Source of the DNA: Phycisphaerae bacterium
GTDB lineage: Bacteria; Planctomycetota; Phycisphaerae; Tepidisphaerales; Tepidisphaeraceae
Direction: 5' to 3'
Length of the DNA stretch: 64,000 nt
Assembly: GCA_026004655.1 (NCBI GenBank)
Contig: BPJO01000016.1
Coordinates: 1 to 64,000 of the forward strand
This document shows, piece by piece, positions 53,833 through 62,740 of the stretch. Both the position numbers and the translations under genes were made by a program. The notes under the pieces were generated by a model. That model saw nothing but the letters and a program-made list of their open reading frames with translations, did not search any database and had not been told where the DNA came from. The stretch's first letter is position 1, and every line of letters begins with the position of its first letter.

Positions 53833-55317
53833 TCAATTCCCGTAAGCTTCGAGGATCTTTTTGATGACGTTGCTGGTCGATCGTCCGTCGATCAGGGGCG
53901 CCAGCGCCACACGTCCCCCGCGTGCTTCGACCACATCCCAGCCAACGACCTGCTGTTTGGCGTAGTCGGCGCCTTTGACCAGAACATCCGGTTCAATGGC
54001 TCGGATCAAGTCCAGAGGCGTGTCGGTATCAAACCGGATCAGGTAGTCGATGCTTTCCAATTCCTCAAGCACCCCGATCCGGTCGTCTTCGTTGACGACC
54101 GGTCGTTTGTCCCCTTTTAATCGACGAATCGACGCATCGGTATTGATCCCCACCACCAGGATATCCCCCTGGGCTTTGGCGAACTGGAAATATTTCACGT
54201 GTCCGAGATGGATCAGGTCGAAGCACCCGTTGGTGAACACGATTTTTCGTCCGGCCCGTCGGTGGGTTTGCAGTTCATTCAACAAGGCATCCAAAGAACG
54301 CTCTTTCCCGGATTTTTGGCGTTGTTCGGAAAGCAAATCGGCGATGATCTCGTCACGGGTGATCGGAACACAACCGAGTTTCTCGACTTCCAAGCCCCCG
54401 GCTACGTTCGCCAGTTCGACGGCTTCGTGCCAACTGGCTCCTGCTGACCGCGCCATCGCCAGGACCGCTAAGACCGTATCCCCTGCCCCGGTAGGGTCGG
54501 CGACTTGTCTCGGACGCGAAGCCAGCAACTGACCGGTCCCCGACCTCTCGGCCAGATAGCTCCCTTTATCGTTCATTGTGATTACACACGCTTGAAGGTC
54601 GAGGGTCTCCAACAACCGTTTGGACGCTTGCTCACACGAACCCTCGTCCGTAATCCGTATACCGGTGGCCTTTTCCGTCTCAGGACGGTTCAGCTTGATC
54701 AGGGTCGAACCTCGGTACTTGGAATAATCACTCAGACGCGCAGGATCCACCAGAATCTCAACCCCCCGTCGTCGACCCAGCTCGATCAATCGACGTGTCA
54801 ACGATTCGGTCATGACGCCCTTGTTGTAGTCTTCCAGGCACAACACCGAAGCCCCCTGGTCCAACGCCCGGACGGTGGCTTGGAAAAGCTCGTTCTCGAT
54901 CGATTCTTCTACCGGACAGGTTTCTTCGATGTCCAGACGGATCATCTGTTGGGCAGAACGGTCTTCGGAAGAACCCAACAATCGGACCTTTTCGACCGTG
55001 GGTCTTGCGCAACGGATCACACCGGTGATGTCGGCCTGGTGTTTTCCGAGCATTTCACACAACCGGTCTGCGGCAAGGTCGTGACCACACACCCCGATCA
55101 TGCTGACCCGTGCCCCGAGCGTGGACAACGCCGCCAAAACAAAACCTGCCCCCCCTAGACGGTATTCTTCACGTTTAAAACGAATCACCGGGATCGGGGC
55201 TTCGGGAGAAACCCGGTCCGTCGATCCGAAAATGTATCGGTCGATCATCAGATCCCCGACCAGTACAATCCGGGGTGCTCCAAATTTTTCAACCCATTCA
55301 ATCAGTCGAGCGGCCAT
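53833..55317 (-). CDS. hldE: Bifunctional heptose-7-phosphate kinase / heptose-1-phosphate adenylyltransferase HldE
   Basis: A 494-residue cytoplasmic enzyme for ADP-heptose, a building block of lipopolysaccharide core. Residues 1-330 are a ribokinase-type domain: VLVGDLMIDRYIFGSTDRVS, RLGGAGFVLAALSTLGA, VLCLEDYNKGVMTE and the catalytic DPTGAGDTVLAVLAMA. Residues 355-494 are a cytidylyltransferase-type domain: FTNGCFDLIHLGHVKYF with HxGH, VGINTDASIRRLKGDKRPV and DGRSTSNVIKKI. Both halves look intact. It complements the GT9 gene at 8.5 kb and the Lpt genes at 48-51 kb. The other heptose genes (gmhA, gmhB, hldD) are not in the window. Confidence 0.96.
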   Translation of the reverse strand: MAARLIEWVEKFGAPRIVLVGDLMIDRYIFGSTDRVSPEAPIPVIRFKREEYRLGGAGFVLAALSTLGARVSMIGVCGHDLAADRLCEMLGKHQADITGVIRCARPTVEKVRLLGSSEDRSAQQMIRLDIEETCPVEESIENELFQATVRALDQGASVLCLEDYNKGVMTESLTRRLIELGRRRGVEILVDPARLSDYSKYRGSTLIKLNRPETEKATGIRITDEGSCEQASKRLLETLDLQACVITMNDKGSYLAERSGTGQLLASRPRQVADPTGAGDTVLAVLAMARSAGASWHEAVELANVAGGLEVEKLGCVPITRDEIIADLLSEQRQKSGKERSLDALLNELQTHRRAGRKIVFTNGCFDLIHLGHVKYFQFAKAQGDILVVGINTDASIRRLKGDKRPVVNEDDRIGVLEELESIDYLIRFDTDTPLDLIRAIEPDVLVKGADYAKQQVVGWDVVEARGGRVALAPLIDGRSTSNVIKKILEAYGN

Positions 55318-55496
55318 AGATTCTCAATATACCCCAAAACCTCCCCGGACGAGACAACAGATGACCGATCGAACTGCTTCTAACAGGTTAAATCAGGAAC
55401 AGGTCCGGGACAAACGATGCAAACCCCCCCCGCGGCCTTGGTTGAAAGGTCGGTTCCCACCGCCCCGTCGTGGTACGTCAAGCCCATGGTCCAACT

Positions 55497-55748
55497 TCAA
55501 GCCGACACACCGGCCGGTTGATCCGATCGTTCGACGAGATCCGATCCATTTTCTTCTACGATGATCTGATCGCTCATCAGCAACGCGCGAGTCACTTCAT
55601 TCGTATCGTGGAGTCGGAACTCCACCTCGAACGCCAGCTCCGGGGCACACCAGTGGCTTCGAACGATTCCCACGTCGCCCCGGTTTAGCGACAACTCCGG
55701 TATGTCGCGTACCAGACGTACATGATCGTTCACTTGAGGTATCCGCAT
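55497..55748 (-). CDS. DUF4926-like small protein
   Basis: An 83-residue cytoplasmic protein with an SH3-like beta pattern: MRIPQVNDHVRLVRDIPELS, LNRGDVGIVRSHW, AFEVEFRLHDTNEVTRAL, as in DUF4926 proteins. Their function is unknown, and some sit near toxin-antitoxin genes. A strong ribosome site AAGGAGG lies 4 nt before the ATG, stronger than for most genes here. It stands alone between hldE and mutY. Confidence 0.7.
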   Translation of the reverse strand: MRIPQVNDHVRLVRDIPELSLNRGDVGIVRSHWCAPELAFEVEFRLHDTNEVTRALLMSDQIIVEENGSDLVERSDQPAGVSA

Positions 55749-55854
55749 CCGAGCCTCCTTGTCTCACCCACCCGATGCCCTGAGAATGAAACCGTAGTTC
55801 CTGAGACTAAAACAAACGATACCAATAATACAACTATAATTTTCCTAGTATTTT

Positions 55855-56937
55855 ATGTCCGCAACACGAAGTCTTTCGCTGGTTTCTTTCAGACGACGCC
55901 TGCTCGGGTGGTACGACCTTCATCGACGCGAAATGCCTTGGCGGACCCACGACGGACAGACCCCAGACCCGTATCACGTCTGGGTATCCGAGGTCATGCT
56001 CCAACAGACGCAGGTAGCGACGGTCATTCCTTATTTTAGACGGTTCATCGATGCTTTTCCCACCCTTGAGTCTCTGGCCCGAGCGGACGAGTCTTCGGTG
56101 TTACGGCTTTGGCAGGGTTTGGGGTATTACTCCCGGGGTCTGAACCTTTTGAAAGCCGCCCGAATGATCGTCCTAGAGTTCGACGGGCAGATCCCTCATC
56201 GGGTCGATCAGTTGATCACGCTTCCGGGGATCGGACGGTACACCGCAGGCGCGATCGCTTCGATCGCTTACAACGCCCCGGCTCCGGTCGTGGACGGGAA
56301 CGTGGTCCGAGTACTCGCCCGATTCGATGCGATCCCCGACGACCCCCGAAACCCCCGGATCATGGAGCAACTCTGGCAACGGGCACAAACGCTTGTGTGT
56401 CCCCGAAGACCGGGCGACTTCAATCAAGCGTTGATGGAACTAGGCGCGACCGTCTGCACGCCCCGTCAACCGGACTGTCAGGGTTGTCCGTTAAAGATCG
56501 GTTGTCTAGCGTTTCGGTCCGGAACCGTTGAGCGAATCCCTCCCCCAAAACGTTCTAAGTTGCTTCCGGTCGAACGACGCTTGGTGTTGTGTGTCCGAAA
56601 TCGTCTTAACCAGTATCTGATCCAAAAGCGTCCCCCCACCGGACGATGGGCAGGGTTGTGGCAGTTTCTGACTCTGGTCCGTTCCTCCGAACGGTCGGTC
56701 CTTGAACAGATCTCCGAACTATCCCGACGGATTGGTCTGAACCTGACCGACCTAAAGCCCCTGACAACCCTCTGTCATACCCTGACCCATCGGAAATACG
56801 TCTTTGAGGTCTGGTCGGGGAAAACCGACTCGGTGTCTTCGAACACCCCGAACGGACTGTGGTCCAGTCTGGATCAGATGGAGGGAAAAGCCTTTTCCAA
56901 ACCTCACCTGTTGATCCGCGCACGACTGAGCCCGTGA
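55855..56937 (+). CDS. mutY: A/G-specific adenine DNA glycosylase MutY
   Basis: A 360-residue DNA-repair enzyme removing adenine mispaired with 8-oxoguanine. Seen: PWRTHDGQTPDPYHVWVSEV with catalytic Glu46, MLQQTQVATVIPYF, helix-hairpin-helix LPGIGRYTAGAIASIAY, catalytic aspartate in VVDGNVVRVLARF, and a 4Fe-4S cluster loop C-x6-C-x2-C-x5-C (CTPRQPDCQGCPLKIGC). A NUDIX-like C-terminal domain (LVLCVRNRLNQYLIQKRP, LCHTLTHRKYVFEVW) recognises 8-oxoguanine. A TATAAT at 55835 lies 15 nt before the ATG. It ends 73 bp before the convergent PL11 gene. Confidence 0.97.
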   Translation: MSATRSLSLVSFRRRLLGWYDLHRREMPWRTHDGQTPDPYHVWVSEVMLQQTQVATVIPYFRRFIDAFPTLESLARADESSVLRLWQGLGYYSRGLNLLKAARMIVLEFDGQIPHRVDQLITLPGIGRYTAGAIASIAYNAPAPVVDGNVVRVLARFDAIPDDPRNPRIMEQLWQRAQTLVCPRRPGDFNQALMELGATVCTPRQPDCQGCPLKIGCLAFRSGTVERIPPPKRSKLLPVERRLVLCVRNRLNQYLIQKRPPTGRWAGLWQFLTLVRSSERSVLEQISELSRRIGLNLTDLKPLTTLCHTLTHRKYVFEVWSGKTDSVSSNTPNGLWSSLDQMEGKAFSKPHLLIRARLSP

Positions 56938-57010
56938 GAGATGGGTCAGAACCTGCTACCGGACCGGTTGCGTGTGAACCACTCTACCGGCCTAACTTCG
57001 GGGCGGGTGG

Positions 57011-58837
57011 TTATCGACGATGATTCGACGGCGTGACCGTGATGTGTGGTACGGACGGAGGGGTCATCCCCTCACCGAGGTAGTAATCCACCATATGCGA
57101 CTGCATGTATCCTTTGACCGTCATGCTCGCACGGTATTCGGGGTTGTGAGGCAACGTATACAATCGGATATCCGTGGGGATCGGTGTGGTATAGATCATG
57201 AGTTTTGATCCGTCGGCGTGTTCAAAAATCACTTCTTCACGCCAGTCACCCAGGATGTCGCCGTAGAACGTCGGGGCTTCACGCCATTCCCGTTGTGCAC
57301 CATCGCGGTTCGCACGAAGCAGCACATCGGATTTGCCCGTTTCCGGATTCCACTTGGTGATCTGTTCGCCGTTCAGGTTTTCACTCAACGCATCTGCGTC
57401 CCACCAGATCCGAAAGTTCGGCCAGGGCGCGGTTTCGGACACCTTTTGGCCGGTCGGAGCATTATACACCCCATCAAACGCCCAATACTCATACCCCCGG
57501 TAGCGTGGGTCGATATCCCCGACAGTTCCACGACCGATATCGGCGACCTCGGTCCCGTAATGAGCGCGAAGGATCTCGCCGGTCGCTGCGTCGTAATAAT
57601 ACAGATGCAATTTGCTCGGGTTGCGTTGTTGCACCCCAAAACCCTCCAGCCCCGGTCGATCCGGGTCCAGATCCCCGATGTGAAAACGGTCGCCGTGGAT
57701 AACACCTTTGAGGCTGTAGAGCAGCTTTCCGTGGTTGTCCAGGACGTAGGCCCCGTCGCACAGCTCATCGGTCCCGTCCTGATTGACATCGACGATACGG
57801 ATCTGGTGATAGTCGGATACGGATTCTTGTTCCGTCCGCACCCATTTCCAGTTGTGTTTGAGTTGTCCGTTCTCAAGGGTCCAGGTGTTGACCATGAGAT
57901 TGAAATGTCCGTCCGGGGAACGATTTTTGGCTTTGAAGACGATGCTCGGGCGTTGACCGTTCAAATACATGACCCCGAAATGCCCGGCCACCGGTCCGTC
58001 GGACGCAAAATCCCGGGGTACTTCCGCACGAGCTTTTTCTGCACCGGTCATTCCGTCGAGCACACAGATGTATTGCTGGACGTCATCCGTTTGTGCCTCC
58101 AGTACCTTTCCGTCCCCGAAAACGGTTCCCCGTGCAGCTATGGTGATGACTTCGGCCTTCCCGTCCCAATCCAGGTCGTAGACCGTTACACCATCGTTAT
58201 GACCGTGACTGATGGTCGAAGCGCCGGCGTTCCATCGGACGCCGGTGGGGTTCAAACTCAAAGGACCCAGGTCCAGACTCCACAGAAAGCTCCCGTCGCG
58301 ACGATAGGCTTCGATCTTTCTTGTAATCGTTGCGTCCTTCGGAAGTCGATCGACCACAAAATCGTATTCTCCGTCCCCGTCCAGATCCCCGACCCAGGTG
58401 AAATGGGTATTTGTTTCATACGTCAGCTTACGAAGTGGGAGCTCCAAGTAGGACCTAGCCGGGGTGTTGGCAGGTAGAGTGAACGGGGCGCTGTCGGGTT
58501 GTTCAACCCCGTTGCGTATGGCTCGCACGGTATAGGTGTTGTCCACGGTCAGGTCGACCGATGAATCAACGAAACACGTCCCCCCGGTCAAGGGTCGATC
58601 GTTGAGTTTTTTGGCAGGTTCTTTGCCCGATGCCCGATAAAGGTTAAACGCCAGGTCGTTCGGTTCGGTTCCCAGCAGCCTCCAGCTGACAAAAACGTCT
58701 TGTCCACGGTTGATGGCAACGACCCCTCGACCCAGATTTTCCATCATTCGTGCCGGGACCGGATCCTTGGCCTGTAAGGATGGACTCGACATGAACAACA
58801 CCCCCACGATCCAACCCCGTCGTATCCAGTTTTGCAT
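57011..58837 (-). CDS. Rhamnogalacturonan lyase, PL11 family (YesW/YesX-like)
   Basis: A 608-residue exported enzyme that cuts rhamnogalacturonan I by beta-elimination. Signal peptide (MQNWIRRGWIVGVLFMSSPS, cleaved near LQAKD), a fibronectin-like N-terminal domain (RGVVAINRGQDVFVSWRLLG), then the eight-bladed PL11 propeller with calcium loops DLDGDGEYDF and DLDWDGKAEV, GHFNLMVNTWTLENGQLKHN, DVNQDGTDEL, HGDRFHIGDLDPDRPGLEGF, NFRIWWDADALSENL and GDILGDWREEVIFEHADGS. GGAG lies 7-9 nt before the ATG at 58837. It is the last gene of the minus-strand rhamnogalacturonan cluster, 40 bp behind the PL26-type gene. Endo or exo action cannot be told from the sequence. Confidence 0.94.
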   Translation of the reverse strand: MQNWIRRGWIVGVLFMSSPSLQAKDPVPARMMENLGRGVVAINRGQDVFVSWRLLGTEPNDLAFNLYRASGKEPAKKLNDRPLTGGTCFVDSSVDLTVDNTYTVRAIRNGVEQPDSAPFTLPANTPARSYLELPLRKLTYETNTHFTWVGDLDGDGEYDFVVDRLPKDATITRKIEAYRRDGSFLWSLDLGPLSLNPTGVRWNAGASTISHGHNDGVTVYDLDWDGKAEVITIAARGTVFGDGKVLEAQTDDVQQYICVLDGMTGAEKARAEVPRDFASDGPVAGHFGVMYLNGQRPSIVFKAKNRSPDGHFNLMVNTWTLENGQLKHNWKWVRTEQESVSDYHQIRIVDVNQDGTDELCDGAYVLDNHGKLLYSLKGVIHGDRFHIGDLDPDRPGLEGFGVQQRNPSKLHLYYYDAATGEILRAHYGTEVADIGRGTVGDIDPRYRGYEYWAFDGVYNAPTGQKVSETAPWPNFRIWWDADALSENLNGEQITKWNPETGKSDVLLRANRDGAQREWREAPTFYGDILGDWREEVIFEHADGSKLMIYTTPIPTDIRLYTLPHNPEYRASMTVKGYMQSHMVDYYLGEGMTPPSVPHITVTPSNHRR

Positions 58838-58877
58838 GATGAAACTCCTGTTGCAGCTCTTGTCAATCTGTGTGGTG

Positions 58878-61646
58878 CTATTCGTTGGGGATCGAATCCC
58901 CGATATACGCAAGGCACTGAATTACCGCCAACTGCCACTGAGAACCGTTTGATCCCAACGGGACTGCGTCGATGGGATTCAGGACCGTCGGACCGGTGAG
59001 CCGTTCGGTTTTCATGGGTTTTCTTCCACCTTCGGGGGGTTTGCCCAACAATTCGTTCCAGGCCCGTCTGGCCAGCCGAGGATCTTTCAAGTAAGAGGCT
59101 GCGTAAGCCGTGTTGCGGGAATGCGAATCCACCAGATTTCCCGTTTTGACATCGAACCCGGTTTCTTGGGCCCGTTCTTCTCGCGACGCGGTGTATAGTC
59201 GTCCGTATTGGACCCATTTTTCGGCAAATCCGGGCGCCTGATCCCCGTAGGTTCGGATCATCTCGACCACGATTTCGGGCAACCCGAAACAGTTCGCCAG
59301 ATGACTGATGGAAAAGTTATCCTTGTCATCAGGTCGGATCTGACCCGTTTTAAGGTTCAATCGTCCGCCGGCAAAAAATCCGTTTCGGATCAAAGCCATT
59401 CCCTTCATTGCGTTGACGACCTTTTCGTGCCAGGACGGGTCATTCGTGCGTTCGGCTTCGGTCACCCAGGCGGACATGATGTTTCCGAATCCCATCGCGC
59501 CTAATGGGATTTCATCTCCGATCGGGGGGTTCTGCACCGGGGGCAGGGGCAATACCGGGGCGTTTTCCGCCAGTTTGCGTCCTGCAGGGACTTTTTGTTC
59601 GGTTTCGGGGGTCGAGAGTTGTTCTCGTAGAAGATCTCCGACCCGTTCGTCGGCCGTGAGAAAGTAATAATACCGACGATTCATGGCTGTGCTGATACGC
59701 GCTTGTTTTGCACTGCACCCCCAGTGTTGCACGTTGTGACGGGATCCCAATCCCCGGAACCTTCCGAGGTGGTAAACGTCCACCTCCCCGGTGTGGCGTG
59801 TCATGGCTTCGGCCATACGGAACACGTCGGCGCGTCCGGTCCTCAAAAAACTGATCCACAACCAGATGTCGGTCGAAAGTTCGGAGTTGTCCCATGCGTA
59901 TCCCCCGACATCGTAACGCCAGACGTGACGGTCGGTATCGTAACTGTGCATGACATCCCCGTAATCCCAGAAACCGTACCAACTACGCTGATCTACTTCC
60001 CGGATGTACTGATCCAACACAAACGAAAGACGATCTTCCAGAAACACGCGAAGACGGGTCGATCGATCCGGGAGAGACCAGATCGCGCCGAACACCCCTG
60101 CATCGAGATAACGCTCGGGTCGACAAACCAGTTGGGTCGGTTTTCGAACACGGTCCGCGAACTCGACAAGTTCCATTCGGGACGGGGTCGAGGAGACGAC
60201 TTTAAAATATAACTCGGTAGTCCGGGCGATCCCGTGAGGGGTTCCATAACCCGGTTCGTAATCCTCATACGTGATCTCCAGCCCGTCCAGTTGCTTTTGA
60301 TACGAGTCGTCCATCCCCATCCCGTCATGATAGAACCGAAGGTCCATCGCCGGGGCAGACGGAGACCACAACCAGATCGTCACTTCCGCCTGATCCGTAT
60401 GAGCCTGGCGGATGTCCAGCTGGGTCGGGTGCTTTTGCCAGAAATCACGCATACCAAAGACCACTCCCCCGCCTCGGGCACCTCCGATATACCCAACCCC
60501 CCCCGATCGTCGACCTGTGGCTGCGGAGATCCAGGCGTGACCCGACTTTGTCCTTTTGCGGATCTGAAACCCGTCGGCACACAATTGGCTAAGCGTGTAA
60601 TCACCCCATTGCGGGATCAGACCCAACCGACCGGACACCTGACGGTCCCATTGATCCAAGGGCGGGGTCGCACGACCTTCGACCTGGGCAGTCCGGACCG
60701 CCTGACCGGGATCCCGTCGAAGTCCCGTGATCCCCTGAACGGCTTCGGCGAACAGACCGTGACCTTCACCGACGAATCGAACATGTCGGTCATAAGCAGG
60801 GTCAGTCATCGGGACATCGAACCGAACTCCCAGACCGCAAAGATAGTCCTTGTGTTCGTCTCCGTCGTAAATAAACGTGTGAACCCAACGGACCTGATCG
60901 GATCCGGAATAAAAGTAAGCCCGAACGATAAACGGTAACCATTCCCGTCCCTCCTCGGACCGATGCCGTCCTTCCCACCGGATCACAGCCCGGATCGGAC
61001 CGGTCTGCTCGACTGTCACTTGTTTGATCTCTGAAAAGAAATGTTCCCGTCGGATCAGGGTTTCCGGGTCATCCCCGGGCGAATCCTGTTTCATCGCCAC
61101 CAACCGACCGTTTTTCAAAATCGTCTGACCCTGACGGACGATCGATCGAATCAATACCGGTCCTTGCCGGGCCAGGTCGCATCGGATCAGACCGGTATCC
61201 ACCAACACCACGTCTGGTTGTTCGGTCACCTTCACTTGCCCCGAACCCGTGGTCGGTCCACCGGGGACCACCCTCAGAGGAAGTTCGTCCGGACGAACCA
61301 CCGCTGCGTGTGCTGACCATTTGATCGATCCGTCCGGCCAGTATGCCAACGGCCATACTTGACCTGCGATATCTTTTCCACCGTTCGACTGAAGCTTCAG
61401 AGGTTGATCCGCCCGAAGCTGTCCGCGTGCCCAGGGGGTGCCCCAGGTCAGTTCGACCGGGGCCTGCCCGGAAACCTCTTCCAGTGGAACCATCAGCACC
61501 CCGGGACCATTGTCGTGGGTCGGTCGTTTCTGGACCAGACTTTCCTGCGCCCGGGCCGACCAACCGGTGGTCAGCTCTGCCACCACCGCAGCCCCTGCCA
61601 GTAGGGTCGTTCGTTGCAAGATCTCACGTCGTGACCACTCATTCAT
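58878..61646 (-). CDS. Exo-rhamnogalacturonan lyase-like protein (YetA/PL26 type)
   Basis: A 922-residue exported protein with a twin-arginine signal (WSRREILQRTTLLAGAAVVA). The N-terminal RIFT-type barrel (PVELTWGTPWARGQLRADQP, VWPLAYWPDGSIKWSAHAAV) and large middle domain (VRWVHTFIYDGDEHKDYLCG, YQKQLDGLEITYEDYEPGYG) lead to an (alpha/alpha)6 C-terminal domain (AYAWDNSELS-like GGYAWDNSELSTDIWLW, YHLGRFRGLGSRHNVQHWGC, DNFSISHLANCFGLPEIVVE). This plan is that of PcRGLX/YetA proteins, among them PL26 exo-lyases on rhamnogalacturonan I. Tat export implies folding before transport. It lies between the pseudopilin-like gene and PL11, all on one strand with short gaps, as an operon would be. Confidence 0.8.
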   Translation of the reverse strand: MNEWSRREILQRTTLLAGAAVVAELTTGWSARAQESLVQKRPTHDNGPGVLMVPLEEVSGQAPVELTWGTPWARGQLRADQPLKLQSNGGKDIAGQVWPLAYWPDGSIKWSAHAAVVRPDELPLRVVPGGPTTGSGQVKVTEQPDVVLVDTGLIRCDLARQGPVLIRSIVRQGQTILKNGRLVAMKQDSPGDDPETLIRREHFFSEIKQVTVEQTGPIRAVIRWEGRHRSEEGREWLPFIVRAYFYSGSDQVRWVHTFIYDGDEHKDYLCGLGVRFDVPMTDPAYDRHVRFVGEGHGLFAEAVQGITGLRRDPGQAVRTAQVEGRATPPLDQWDRQVSGRLGLIPQWGDYTLSQLCADGFQIRKRTKSGHAWISAATGRRSGGVGYIGGARGGGVVFGMRDFWQKHPTQLDIRQAHTDQAEVTIWLWSPSAPAMDLRFYHDGMGMDDSYQKQLDGLEITYEDYEPGYGTPHGIARTTELYFKVVSSTPSRMELVEFADRVRKPTQLVCRPERYLDAGVFGAIWSLPDRSTRLRVFLEDRLSFVLDQYIREVDQRSWYGFWDYGDVMHSYDTDRHVWRYDVGGYAWDNSELSTDIWLWISFLRTGRADVFRMAEAMTRHTGEVDVYHLGRFRGLGSRHNVQHWGCSAKQARISTAMNRRYYYFLTADERVGDLLREQLSTPETEQKVPAGRKLAENAPVLPLPPVQNPPIGDEIPLGAMGFGNIMSAWVTEAERTNDPSWHEKVVNAMKGMALIRNGFFAGGRLNLKTGQIRPDDKDNFSISHLANCFGLPEIVVEMIRTYGDQAPGFAEKWVQYGRLYTASREERAQETGFDVKTGNLVDSHSRNTAYAASYLKDPRLARRAWNELLGKPPEGGRKPMKTERLTGPTVLNPIDAVPLGSNGSQWQLAVIQCLAYIGDSIPNE

Positions 61647-61704
61647 TCATCCTCCGCATCGGTGTCTTAAAATTTACTCATTAGTTCTCTGGATGTTGCG
61701 ATTC

Positions 61705-62577
61705 CTAATTGGGTAAAATGGGGATCGCGTTGAAATCCTTGTTGGTCCAAGACGAAGCGTTGGCCCAGTCGACCGTCCCACCCGATGCCGCAAATTGCAG
61801 CGCGTTGGACAAGTCCAAAAACCGTTCCCAACGGTCGATCGCTCGACCCGCTAGCTTCGTGGTCACGTAGCTTTGTACGCTTCCGTCCGAATAAGCCATG
61901 TTGAAAGCACGACGACTCCCTACCGCGTGGGTCACGTATCGATTGTCGCTGGCACTACCAGCAAACAACGGTTCCATGATCATGGCCCGACGGAAGGTCA
62001 ACGGTTTCATGGTGACGATCCCTGCAAAGGGTTTTCGGTGGGGAAACTCGTCTTCGGGCACTTGTCCGTATCCGGGCAACCGTCTCCACCACAAAGTCGC
62101 GACCGTGGTGCCCCCGTTTCGGTACGCGATATGAGGGTTCAACACGTAGTTGCTAAAATGTCGGTAAGAGTTGGCAGGGTCTCCTTCTTTGTAAGACGGG
62201 CAGGAGACAACCTTCTGCGTACTCAAATGCTTGGTCGCTAAAAGCCGACCGAAGTTCCATCCTTCTCCGAGGCTCGAACTGGTTTCCCACACCTGATAAG
62301 CCCCATTAAAGGATGTCGGCGAACTGGCGGTAATGGAGAAGGTCGGTTGACCCAGATCTCCGGTGTAGGGGGGCATCGCGCCGCGGTTGTCGTTGGCGTA
62401 CATGATGACCGCGTTGGCCAGGTCGCGCATTCGTGCCGCACAAGCCGTGACGCTCGCTTGCCAACGGGCCCGGGTCAAGGTCGGGAGCAGAATCGAAATC
62501 AACACCGCGATGATCCCGATCACCACCAACAATTCCACCAAAGTGAATCCACGTCGTCGAACCAAGAAATGCCTCAT
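61705..62577 (-). CDS. Pseudopilin-like protein (prepilin N-methylation signal) of the rhamnogalacturonan cluster
   Basis: A 290-residue protein with a class III leader, [20 protein letters not shown], glutamate at +5, a helix to [19 protein letters not shown], and a C-terminal globular part with the H-x-x-DG style motif [18 protein letters not shown]. It belongs to the planctomycete family of stand-alone pseudopilins, whose genes often neighbour polysaccharide-degrading enzymes. GGAG lies 9 nt before the ATG. It is the first gene of the operon with PL26 and PL11, with 58 bp to the next. A carrier or surface role in polysaccharide handling is a hypothesis. Confidence 0.88.
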   Translation of the reverse strand: MRHFLVRRRGFTLVELLVVIGIIAVLISILLPTLTRARWQASVTACAARMRDLANAVIMYANDNRGAMPPYTGDLGQPTFSITASSPTSFNGAYQVWETSSSLGEGWNFGRLLATKHLSTQKVVSCPSYKEGDPANSYRHFSNYVLNPHIAYRNGGTTVATLWWRRLPGYGQVPEDEFPHRKPFAGIVTMKPLTFRRAMIMEPLFAGSASDNRYVTHAVGSRRAFNMAYSDGSVQSYVTTKLAGRAIDRWERFLDLSNALQFAASGGTVDWANASSWTNKDFNAIPILPN

Positions 62578-62698
62578 GAGATGGATCTCCGCAGAAACTC
62601 ATCCGGACGCCCACGATAGACACGAAATGACAGGGGCATTGGATAAAATCCGGATCTGAGCAACAAACCCATTTTAACAGTCGACGGAGCTCCCAAAG

Positions 62699-62712
62699 TG
62701 CCTAATCAGGCA
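62699..62712. promoter_or_regulatory. Near-palindrome before the rhamnogalacturonan operon
   Basis: TGCCTAATCAGGCA has perfect 5-bp arms around an AATC centre. It lies 122 bp before the pseudopilin-like start, just behind the regulator gene, where a XylR-type protein might bind. It could instead be part of a weak terminator. Confidence 0.3.
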
Positions 62713-62740
62713 ATGTTGTTTCCTTTTTCGGAAAAATGCC

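Noticed and set aside
56938..57005. tRNA-like sequence on the minus strand between mutY and PL11 (AGAGTGGTTCA, GCAGGTTCTGA)
   Set aside because: No matching acceptor stem, and the putative T-stem and anticodon stem do not pair, so it cannot fold as a tRNA.
57218..58477. Open frame of 419 codons on the plus strand inside the PL11 gene
   Set aside because: It is antisense to a well-supported enzyme, has no family resemblance and no ribosome site.
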